From positions 186,001-250,000 of the forward strand of contig JAJNQB010000017.1 of assembly GCA_021155045.1 (NCBI GenBank): a stretch of 64,000 nucleotides of DNA, written 5' to 3'. Source of the stretch: Arcticibacter sp. (GTDB taxonomy: Bacteria > Bacteroidota > Bacteroidia > 2-12-FULL-35-15). Each line of letters opens with the position of its first letter. Position 1 is the first letter of the stretch. Below are positions 51,463 to 57,778 of this stretch, piece after piece. A model generated the notes under the pieces. The model saw nothing but the letters and a program-made list of their open reading frames with translations. It was not told where the DNA came from and made no database searches. Made by a program: the position numbers and the translations under genes.

Positions 51463-53043
51463 CTATTTTATAATAATTTTTGCCCTGCCAACCTTTCCAT
51501 CAGCAGAATACTTCATTAATAAATAAATTCCAGATGGAATGTTGTCTAATGATAAGGTGTAATAAGCACCTTGCATAATGTTGTATGGAGTTGCTTTGCA
51601 TAATCTACCTGTAAAATCATATAATTTGAATTGAGCAAACTCAAAGCCCGTTGCATCATTATTTATATTTATATAATTGTCTGTTGGGTTTGGAAAAACA
51701 AATAAATCGTAAATAGAATTATCTTCAATTGAACATTCAATTAAATCCCATGCTTGTATTTGAAATGCAGCCCATTCTCTTTGTGATTGTATAAAAGGAT
51801 AAATACCGGGGTAAGTAATTCTTATGACATATCCTGAATGAGTCATAGATACTTCATCTAAATTATTTTCTGTTAATGAATTTTCAAAGGATGTATAAGT
51901 ATTATACCTGTAGGGGTCTTGTTTGTAAGCTTCGTCAATTAAATTATGTCTATCATAAATAAATTGACCTAAATGATTTAAGCTATATTTTGTATGAATT
52001 AAATCGCATACATAATTTAAGTATTCTGTTTTGTATTCAGGAAATTCAAAAATTCTTTTCAGCAACGGACGCTCATCAAATTTATTTGTAGGCACTAAAT
52101 ATCCTGTAAGTAGTGATGTACCACTCAGTAGTTTAATGTCTTGAAAAGTTTCATTCATATCCCATGGAATCCAGCGATATTGACCATCTGGATGTTCGTA
52201 CAAATAGAAATTATTTCCTCCACCCCAATAACTATCCCAACTTCTGATACACTTTTCAATCGCAAGAATTTTTAAATAATTATGTATATCAAATTTGTTT
52301 TCGAGTTGTTGTTTAAAATCAGCATCATGATTGTTATTTAAGAAATCAATGAAAGCAATCATCTTCGTCCAGTCATCAACTGTTTCATTGGTTGTAAGTT
52401 TTAATCCTTTGTCTTTGTATGCCGATGATTCTGTTCCTAACCAATCTAAAAAAACAGAAGCCCCTCTATCTGTTTTATATAAATTACCATCATTGTTTGC
52501 TCCACCATAATGTTTTTTTAAAAATGTTTTGTCCACATTTTCAACAGTTACATACAAGCCGATATATTCCCCATTTACATAAAGTTTAGTATAAGATGTT
52601 CGAGAAGCTACAAGCCCCGCATCACGAAATAATTTAAAAGAAATAACATCATGTAATAAAGAAGGGTCGTTAGTAAAATTGTTAAGATTTATTTTTTTTA
52701 ACCCATCCAATGTTTGGTTTCTAAATTCATCAAATGAAATTTTAAAGGGTTTTTTCTTTCCAAAGTTTACAAGCAGATTAGAAGCATTTCCTTTTTCTCT
52801 AAATCCACAACTGTCAAGAGTAATTCCGTCCCAAGTTACTTTGCAATATCTATAAATTTCTGGGTATAAACTTGGGTTAGAAAAATTCTGTTGAAAATCC
52901 TGTTCTAAGGTACCAAACCAATCAGTAAGAGGAGTTTCAACAACAAGAGTGTGTAAAATAGAATCGTTAAAAACCTGATTCCCTACTTGTGAAAAGGAAA
53001 TGAGAGCATTAAAAAAAACTATGAAAAAAAAATTCTTTTTCAT
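51463..53043 (-). CDS. CotH kinase family protein with T9SS type-A domain
   Basis: A 526-residue secreted protein with a signal peptide (about 1-18). The CotH domain spans about residues 80-380: the ATP-binding part includes KKPFKISFDEFRNQTLDG and the catalytic segment SWDSYWGGGNNFYLYEHPDG with WIPWDMNETF near 270-300. CotH proteins are atypical kinases; the spore-coat prototype phosphorylates proteins, and bacterial relatives are often secreted. The last about 75 residues (LFVFPNPTDNYININN ... SGIYLLMKY) are a type-A T9SS sorting domain. It overlaps the upstream lipoprotein gene by four bases (ATGA). Confidence 0.9.
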   Translation of the reverse strand: MKKNFFFIVFFNALISFSQVGNQVFNDSILHTLVVETPLTDWFGTLEQDFQQNFSNPSLYPEIYRYCKVTWDGITLDSCGFREKGNASNLLVNFGKKKPFKISFDEFRNQTLDGLKKINLNNFTNDPSLLHDVISFKLFRDAGLVASRTSYTKLYVNGEYIGLYVTVENVDKTFLKKHYGGANNDGNLYKTDRGASVFLDWLGTESSAYKDKGLKLTTNETVDDWTKMIAFIDFLNNNHDADFKQQLENKFDIHNYLKILAIEKCIRSWDSYWGGGNNFYLYEHPDGQYRWIPWDMNETFQDIKLLSGTSLLTGYLVPTNKFDERPLLKRIFEFPEYKTEYLNYVCDLIHTKYSLNHLGQFIYDRHNLIDEAYKQDPYRYNTYTSFENSLTENNLDEVSMTHSGYVIRITYPGIYPFIQSQREWAAFQIQAWDLIECSIEDNSIYDLFVFPNPTDNYININNDATGFEFAQFKLYDFTGRLCKATPYNIMQGAYYTLSLDNIPSGIYLLMKYSADGKVGRAKIIIK

Positions 53044-53774
53044 TTTCTTGGAATTTTATGTTCCGTATTTAACAAATGGTAATAACGTTTAAAATTTCTT
53101 CTTAAATAATGTAAGCCAATTGTAGTGTTAAAACCTGTTTGATTGTTTTTATTAGCAATATTAATTTGCAACTGAAATTTAAAATTTAAACGCAGTTGAG
53201 AACTTAATTTTAAATCATATCCTGTAAATGGTTCAAATGTTGTTTGTGAACCATTATTCATTTTCGCATTCATAAAATTTAATTCAACTCCGGTAAAAAA
53301 GCCTGTTTTTTTAATATAACTACTTTCACCTAAATAATACTGCAACCCAAATCCAAATTTTGTTATTTCGTGAGGTTTGGCTGGAGAGTAGGTAAGGTTA
53401 GCATAATAAAGCTTATTGCCTCTGTAAGCCATGCCAATTTTGTGTTGAAATCCATATTGATTCCCAACCACATCTTCATTTTTAAAAACAGAAAAGTAAG
53501 GAATGTTGTAGTATCCGAAATTTGTACCAATCCAAAAAGTTTTTAATTTTTTACCGTGAATGGTATCTATATTATCCCAAGGAATTGTTATTTGGGATTC
53601 GTCCATTGTTTTAATTTTTACATTTTGAGAATCACACAAAATAATTGTTCCTGTTTTGGAATTCCCATCCTTATAAACAATTTCATCTGTTATTAATTTT
53701 CTGGGGTTGTAACAACCACTTAAAATTAAACAACATAAAAAGATAAAACAAATTTGCTTTAATTGAAATTGCAT
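53040..53774 (-). CDS. Hypothetical lipoprotein (244 aa), partner of CotH
   Basis: The N-terminus MQFQLKQICFIFLCCLILSGC contains a lipobox with Cys21 as the lipidated residue. The rest is beta-rich: an N-terminal small barrel of about 55 residues (GTIILCDSQNVKIKTMD, IPWDNIDTIHG) and then long amphipathic strands typical of an outer-membrane-type eight-stranded barrel (GFQHKIGMAYRGNKLYYANL, TGVELNFMNAKMNNGS). No family recognised. It overlaps the CotH gene downstream by four bases and is first in this two-gene operon. Confidence 0.75.
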   Translation of the reverse strand: MQFQLKQICFIFLCCLILSGCYNPRKLITDEIVYKDGNSKTGTIILCDSQNVKIKTMDESQITIPWDNIDTIHGKKLKTFWIGTNFGYYNIPYFSVFKNEDVVGNQYGFQHKIGMAYRGNKLYYANLTYSPAKPHEITKFGFGLQYYLGESSYIKKTGFFTGVELNFMNAKMNNGSQTTFEPFTGYDLKLSSQLRLNFKFQLQINIANKNNQTGFNTTIGLHYLRRNFKRYYHLLNTEHKIPRK

Positions 53775-53830
53775 AAACGAAGATACAATATTTGGCGTAT
53801 TGTTATAGAGTGAGGCTCATCAAAAAATAA

Positions 53831-53939
53831 CGGTTTCGGGCTTTGCGTTGGTGGGCTTTTGAAACCGAAAACTGTCTGCCAACACCAACGTTTATTAATT
53901 GCTCAAATGTTTCTTTTCGCACTGTCCGCCCACTAACGC
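53831..53939. repeat. Nested inverted repeats between the lipoprotein gene and the accessory region
   Basis: CGGTTTC (53831-53837) pairs with GAAACCG (53861-53867). GCGTTGGTGGGC (53845-53856) pairs with GCCCACTAACGC (53928-53939) with one G-T wobble, and CGTTGGTG (53846-53853) can also pair with CACCAACG (53883-53890). Several competing folds exist. This is the first clearly more GC-rich non-coding stretch before the accessory region; it could be an attachment or cassette-type site, but no integron motif is certain. Confidence 0.55.
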
Positions 53940-53958
53940 ACCCGTGTTATAGCCAGTT

Positions 53959-54342
53959 TTAATTATTTTCCTTACATGCTTTTATGTGACACAATCTTGT
54001 AAAATTTAGCCCAATTCTTGATGTAAGACACTTCTCGTTTTTGTCAATAGTCCATTTGTTGTGAATTGCAAATTCCGAATTATAGTCTTGCAAATAAATT
54101 GTGTTTCCTTTTCTAATCCATTTTCCTTTGACATCAATTTTTTTGTTGGAATTGGAATTATCAAAATAATGGAATGAATTGTCTTCATTAATCAGAAGTT
54201 CGGTCTTGGTAGTCGAATTACTATTGTCGTCACAATTGCAGACACCGTAAGTACCTGTCAATAATGATAAATTTTCTGATGGCTTAAAAGACATAATTGC
54301 CAAAACAACTACGGTTGTCAGAATTAAATTTACTTTTTTCAT
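53959..54342 (-). CDS. Secreted hypothetical protein
   Basis: I use the ATG at 54340-54342 (MKKVNLILTTVVVLAIMSFK); another ATG at 54349 is possible. The 127-residue protein has a signal peptide and, after it, a cysteine-containing domain: YGVCNCDDNSNS near residues 34-45, and at the end LTSRIGLNFTRLCHIKACK with two further Cys, suggesting disulfides. It resembles lipocalin- or copper-resistance-like small secreted proteins of Bacteroidota in its WIRKGNTIYLQDY strand pattern, but no family is certain. Confidence 0.6.
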   Translation of the reverse strand: MKKVNLILTTVVVLAIMSFKPSENLSLLTGTYGVCNCDDNSNSTTKTELLINEDNSFHYFDNSNSNKKIDVKGKWIRKGNTIYLQDYNSEFAIHNKWTIDKNEKCLTSRIGLNFTRLCHIKACKENN

Positions 54343-54427
54343 AATTTTCATTTTTATGGTTAATTTATAGATTTTCAAGTCGCCTTATCTTTTTTAAACA
54401 TTGTTAACAAGTCCTACAAATTGGCTA

Positions 54428-54520
54428 TAATGTCTAGCTAAACGCAGTTTTAATTGTGTTTCAGCGCACGTTATTTTTTGAATGAGTAAAGTTAGTTGAA
54501 AAAAAGCAAAAAGTCAATTT
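54428..54520 (+). repeat. Direct repeat, left copy (bracketing the accessory block)
   Basis: Begins TAATGTCTAGCTAAACGCAG. The first 50 bases match the copy at 61851 with one difference; the following about 40 match with several small changes and gaps. An internal hairpin (AAACGC with GTGTTT by G-T pairing, around 10 bases) is kept in both copies. Same orientation as the right copy, 7.4 kb away. Confidence 0.8.
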
Positions 54521-54562
54521 GTTTGCCAGTGTTGCTACACATAATTAAAGGTTTTTTGAATG

Positions 54563-54688
54563 TTATTTCATCTTCTCCAACCATTCAAAAGCATCTTCTC
54601 TTGTACTAAAATCCTTAGTAGGAGCTATGCTTTTTTATAATTTGTAGTTCTGCTTTAGCTGTTGTACTCAATGCTTGTTTGCTATTTT
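54563..54688 (-). pseudogene. Remnant of a STAS-like small protein, frameshifted
   Basis: On the minus strand the last codons read APTKDFSTREDAFEWLEKMK, then stop at 54563-54565. This matches the C-terminus of a small Bacteroidota family (F-x-x-x-E-x-A-x-x-WLE ending, STAS/SEC14-like). Upstream the frame breaks near 54628-54635 and continues in another frame as LSTTAKAELQIIKKH before running into a stop. No start codon or N-terminal part remains. It is a decayed gene tail inside the repeat-bracketed block. Confidence 0.5.
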
Positions 54689-54860
54689 ATCCAAAAGTAA
54701 AAATAAAAAAGAACAACTTATACAATCGAACTGAAGCGAAGTAGTGTGTGCAGGGGCTTAGTGTCTTTTGTTTAAAGTAAGTTTTACTTATCTGGGCGTG
54801 TTGTGTGTGATGAAAATTTTGATTGGATTGTAGATGTAAGCATACAGATAGAAGAGATGT

Positions 54861-54886
54861 CGCTAGGCGGAATCTAGCGCCTACGA
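54861..54886. repeat. Short GC-rich palindrome in the long gap before hipB
   Basis: CGCTAG (54861-54866) pairs with CTAGCG (54874-54879), and TAGGCG with CGCCTA overlaps it. The rest of the gap 54689-54960 shows nothing I can name. I recall similar short palindromes as common intergenic repeats in Bacteroidota. Confidence 0.45.
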
Positions 54887-54960
54887 GGAGTATCTTTTGA
54901 AGTAGTAATCTGCGCTGTCAATCAGCATTTTGAGTAATAATTACGTGAATTTAGTATATC

Positions 54961-54994
54961 TTTGTATTTATATTAATTATTTATACTATTTTTG
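54961..54994 (+). promoter_or_regulatory. hipBST promoter
   Basis: -33 TTTG at 54961-54964 and -7 TATTTTTG at 54987-54994, 22 bases apart: an exact Bacteroidota promoter. Its -7 box lies inside operator 1, so a repressor bound there would block RNA polymerase. Confidence 0.8.
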
Positions 54995-54998
54995 TATA
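54982..54998. promoter_or_regulatory. hipB operator 1
   Basis: Perfect inverted repeat TATAC-N7-GTATA over the -7 box. The layout parallels the TATCC-N8-GGATA operators of E. coli HipB, which autorepress the operon. Its partner operator is centred 39 bases downstream. Confidence 0.75.
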
Positions 54999-55020
54999 TA
55001 ATATTGATATAATAAAATTA

Positions 55021-55037
55021 TATACACTTTTTGTATA
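55021..55037. promoter_or_regulatory. hipB operator 2
   Basis: A second perfect TATAC-N7-GTATA palindrome, ending on the base just before the hipB ATG (55038). It would cover the initiation region and the very start of the gene. Confidence 0.75.
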
Positions 55038-55481
55038 ATGAAACCAATAAGTAACATAGCAGCATTTGTAAAGTACCACCGAGAAAAACAAAAGCTTACA
55101 CAAGAACAACTAGCAGAAATGACTGGCTTGGGTATTCATTTTATTCGTGATTTAGAACAAGGTCGTTCAAAATTACGCCTCGATAAGGTAAATGAAGTGC
55201 TTTCGTTTTTCGGTTTTCATCTCGGACCAAACGTTAATGCAAATGATCCATGGCAAATTTGGCACAGGTTCATCAATAAAGCCGTTACAATTACAAAAAC
55301 AAATAAACAACAAGTTGTAGGGTTTTTGATGAGCGAAATAAGAGATGAAAAAAGTAACATCATTGCATGGAAAGTACTTCCAAATCCTAGTGCGCTTGAA
55401 TGGAAGAAAAGTAAAGATGATGCGTTATTAGTTGAAGTAAAACAAAATGAAATCGCTGATATTAATTATCAAACATTATGA
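55038..55481 (+). CDS. hipB: HipB-type antitoxin/repressor with C-terminal extension
   Basis: A 147-residue protein. Residues about 8-62 are a Xre/Cro helix-turn-helix of the HipB type (YHREKQKLTQEQLAEMTGLG, FIRDLEQGRSKLRLDKVNEV). This domain binds DNA operators and the toxin. The last 80 residues (from WQIWHRFINKAVTI) form a second domain with no named family; classical HipB is about 90 residues, so the extension is unusual. It is the first gene of a hipB-hipS-hipT operon and overlies two operator palindromes. The hipS start lies one base after its stop. Confidence 0.85.
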   Translation: MKPISNIAAFVKYHREKQKLTQEQLAEMTGLGIHFIRDLEQGRSKLRLDKVNEVLSFFGFHLGPNVNANDPWQIWHRFINKAVTITKTNKQQVVGFLMSEIRDEKSNIIAWKVLPNPSALEWKKSKDDALLVEVKQNEIADINYQTL

Positions 55482-55482
55482 T

Positions 55483-55839
55483 ATGAAGAAAGGGCAAGTA
55501 AAATTTCATGATACAATAGTAGGAACCGTTTATCAGGTGATTGGTAACGATGATAAAAATAAGAATGGATATTTTTTTGAATACAATACGGAATACATTA
55601 AAAATCCTATTCACGGACCGATAAGTCAAACCTTACCGGTTCGTGAAGAACCATATCGAAATGAAGAAAATTTGATTCCGTTTTTTGATGGATTAATTCC
55701 TGAAGGATTTCTTTTAGATATTGCTTTAAAGAATTGGAAGTTAAATGAAAAAGACAGAATGGAATTACTACTAAGAGTATGTAACGACTGCATAGGTGCA
55801 GTAAGTATAACAAAATTAAATGATGAAGCAAGTAAATAG
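55483..55839 (+). CDS. hipS: HipS: HipA N-terminal subdomain 1 as a separate protein
   Basis: Start at the ATG at 55483, one base after the hipB stop. The 118-residue protein matches the HipA N-terminal subdomain 1 (GQVKFHDTIVGTVYQ, ISQTLPVREEPYRNEENLIP, FFDGLIPEGFLLDIALKNWK, DCIGAVSITKL). In classical HipA this is fused to the kinase. In the tripartite HipBST systems described for E. coli O127 it is a separate protein that neutralises the kinase. No kinase motifs are present. It overlaps the start of hipT by 20 bases. Confidence 0.88.
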   Translation: MKKGQVKFHDTIVGTVYQVIGNDDKNKNGYFFEYNTEYIKNPIHGPISQTLPVREEPYRNEENLIPFFDGLIPEGFLLDIALKNWKLNEKDRMELLLRVCNDCIGAVSITKLNDEASK

Positions 55840-56794
55840 CAGATGTTTGTATTGCTACAAACCTTTGGATGAAAATCAAATTGATTTTCATCCAAAATGC
55901 AGCAAATTATTTTTTGGATTAGAATTACCGCCTGTACTCTCATTAAGTAAAGAAGAGCTTATTGAAATGGCAAATGAAATTACCAAGAAGAGCATTACCA
56001 TTCCTGGTGTTCAGCCTAAATTATCATTGAATCTTGAAAGCAATCTCGATGATTTAAAAAAATCAAGATTGACCATTGTAGGTTTATGGGGGCAATTTAT
56101 TCTGAAACCACAAACAGAATCATTTAAAGCATTACCTGAAAATGAAGATTTGACTATGCATTTAGCGGGGTTAGCGGGAATTAAAACAGCTTCGCATACG
56201 TTATTGCGTACAACATCAGGACAATTAACTTACGTTACAAAAAGATTTGACAGAATAAAAGGGAAAAAAATTCCGATGGAAGATTTTTGTCAATTGATGG
56301 AAGTTCCAAGCACAGGAAGAAGTAAATATGATAATGGCACCATGGAGCAGTTAGGAAAAGCTATTGCAAAATACTCATCCGCACCGGGTATTGATTTGAT
56401 TAATTATTTTGATATCGTAATATTTTCTTTTTTGATAGGGAACTCGGATATGCATTTGAAAAATTTTTCAATGATTAAAATGGATGATAATCAATATCGA
56501 TTATCACCAGCGTATGATTTAATCTCGAGTAATTTAGCAATGGGAAAAGAAGATAAAGAACAAATAGCTTTGCATCTCAATGGGAAGAAAAACAAAATTC
56601 GTAAAAAAGACTTCATGGCGCTTGCAGCCACTTTAAAAATAGCAACAACAGTAACTGATAAAATATTTTTAAAATATCAAAATTTGCTAAATGAATTTGA
56701 AGCATTTATTCAAATAAGTTTTTTGAATAATCAGTCAAAAGAAGATTACATTAAATTACTGAAGGAAAGAGCAAGTGCATTAGAATTAATATGA
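55820..56794 (+). CDS. hipT: HipT: HipA-like Ser/Thr kinase toxin with zinc-ribbon start
   Basis: A 324-residue kinase. The first residues form a zinc-ribbon-like CLYC (Cys9, Cys12) with H24 and C27 (DFHPKC). The Gly-rich loop SITIPGVQPK is at 58-67; Ser58 and Thr60 sit where HipT/HipA carry autophosphorylated Ser. Kinase motifs: KPQTESF near 94-100, NSDMHLKNFS near 210-219 (catalytic Asp) and LSPAYDLISS near 231-240 (metal-binding Asp). HipA-type kinases phosphorylate aminoacyl-tRNA synthetases (HipA: GltX; HipT: TrpS), halting translation. Note that a trpS gene is in this window. The start may also be the ATG at 55823. Confidence 0.88.
   Translation: MMKQVNSRCLYCYKPLDENQIDFHPKCSKLFFGLELPPVLSLSKEELIEMANEITKKSITIPGVQPKLSLNLESNLDDLKKSRLTIVGLWGQFILKPQTESFKALPENEDLTMHLAGLAGIKTASHTLLRTTSGQLTYVTKRFDRIKGKKIPMEDFCQLMEVPSTGRSKYDNGTMEQLGKAIAKYSSAPGIDLINYFDIVIFSFLIGNSDMHLKNFSMIKMDDNQYRLSPAYDLISSNLAMGKEDKEQIALHLNGKKNKIRKKDFMALAATLKIATTVTDKIFLKYQNLLNEFEAFIQISFLNNQSKEDYIKLLKERASALELI
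55864..55896. repeat. 33-bp near-perfect palindrome inside hipT
   Basis: Sixteen-base arms around a single A, spanning the codons for the LDENQIDFHPK segment (between the two cysteine pairs of the zinc-ribbon). In RNA it would form a long hairpin 45-77 bases into hipT, just after the hipS stop. It could adjust the kinase-to-antitoxin ratio. It may equally be a by-product of the encoded residues. Confidence 0.7.
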
Positions 56795-56821
56795 AGAATC
56801 AATTTTATCCTCCACACAAAT

Positions 56822-56879
56822 CTCCAGCTGGAGCGAACGTGTTTCGCTCGTTCCCAATATTAGGTGGCGTTTCGCCACC
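56822..56879. repeat. Three tandem hairpins downstream of hipT
   Basis: CTCCAGCTGGAG (56822-56833) is a palindrome; GAGCGAA (56831-56837) pairs with TTCGCTC (56843-56849); GGTGGCG (56863-56869) pairs with CGCCACC (56873-56879) around TTT. No T run follows, so this is a structured spacer or repeat more than a normal terminator. The remaining gap to 56960 has nothing else I recognise. Confidence 0.55.
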
Positions 56880-56960
56880 ATACAAATGGGAAAAATGCCC
56901 AATAATAAAAAGCACGGGTTGAAAACTTGCGCCAGCAGGAGCCTTAGCTGTTACCAGCAG

Positions 56961-57566
56961 TTATTCTTTCATCCATTCTGTAAATATTTCTACAATGTTA
57001 ACAAAATTTCTTAGCTCATATACTTGAGGGTAAAAGTCTGCGTAACTGACTGGATTGCAATAACTGTATCGTCTAAAATATTTTCCAACTTTGAACTCAA
57101 TAAAATAGCAAGTCCCGTCACAAACGGACATTCCAGAGCCAATTAATTCATCTGTCTCAGGATTGTATTCATATTTTCGTGTTTTTAAACTGCCTTGGTC
57201 TGGTAGTGCGAATATATTATTTAATACCAGTCGTGAAAAAATAGTATCGATTGTCTTTTTTGATTTGATGTCTTTTGATAAAAGAGCATTCGTGTCTGGG
57301 GTGTAGTAGTAGTATTTTGCACTCCACTTATTGTCGTAGGTCAAGACTGTATAGTTCGTATAATTGAATGATGGTGATGTAATAAAACGGATTTCGATTT
57401 TATAATTGGATTTCAAAATTGAAGTCAACGCAGTCCGATAGTTGTTACTTTTAAAGGTTGTTGTGTCAGAAATAATATTTCCGATAAACATTGTTTTGTC
57501 TTCCGTCTGAGCAGTTAATGTCGACAGTGTAAGTATAAATATTGATGTTAAGATTAGTCTTGTCAT
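56961..57566 (-). CDS. Secreted hypothetical protein (201 aa)
   Basis: The N-terminus MTRLILTSIFILTLSTLTAQ is a signal peptide with cleavage near residue 20. The mature part is beta-rich with Tyr-rich strands (SFNYTNYTVLTYDNKWSAKY) and two Cys in SVCDGTCYFIEF near residues 148-159 that could form a disulfide. No family recognised, no lipobox, no T9SS domain. It is a single minus-strand gene inside the repeat-bracketed block, convergent with hipT and downstream of the large fusion gene. Confidence 0.65.
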   Translation of the reverse strand: MTRLILTSIFILTLSTLTAQTEDKTMFIGNIISDTTTFKSNNYRTALTSILKSNYKIEIRFITSPSFNYTNYTVLTYDNKWSAKYYYYTPDTNALLSKDIKSKKTIDTIFSRLVLNNIFALPDQGSLKTRKYEYNPETDELIGSGMSVCDGTCYFIEFKVGKYFRRYSYCNPVSYADFYPQVYELRNFVNIVEIFTEWMKE

Positions 57567-57692
57567 AATTGCCTGTAACGGTTTGCGTGTATGTTCGTTT
57601 TTGTCTGTCGCTGGTTGTGCGGTTGCGAAGTTTTATTTTTTTGAAGGGAGGCAAATTTTTTGTTTTTTAATTTTTCTTGGGATGGAGAAAAA

Positions 57693-57752
57693 AATACTCT
57701 CTTAAAAGCTTTGGTTGAAGAGTTTCCCATAGCGGCTTTTAAGAGTGTATTT
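57693..57752 (-). terminator. Terminator-like hairpin after the ATP-grasp/MazG fusion gene
   Basis: CTCTTAAAAGC (57699-57709) pairs perfectly with GCTTTTAAGAG (57735-57745) around a 25-base loop; after one mismatch, TAC/GTA and A/T runs extend the stem. It lies about 30-85 bases past the stop at 57779 on the minus strand, so it likely ends the three-gene operon. The T run on both strands would let it work in either direction. Confidence 0.7.
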
Positions 57753-57778
57753 TTTTGTGTGTGGAAATTCATCATAGA

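Noticed and set aside
53831..53939. Definite integron attC site
   Set aside because: The stems are suggestive, but the conserved GTTRRRY/RYYYAAC ends could not be assigned with confidence and no integrase is in the window.
54718..54732. 15-bp identity with the hemN 3' end (61959-61973)
   Set aside because: It looked like a duplicated hemN tail next to the left repeat, but in AT-rich DNA an exact 15-mer is expected by chance in a window of this size, and flanking bases do not match.
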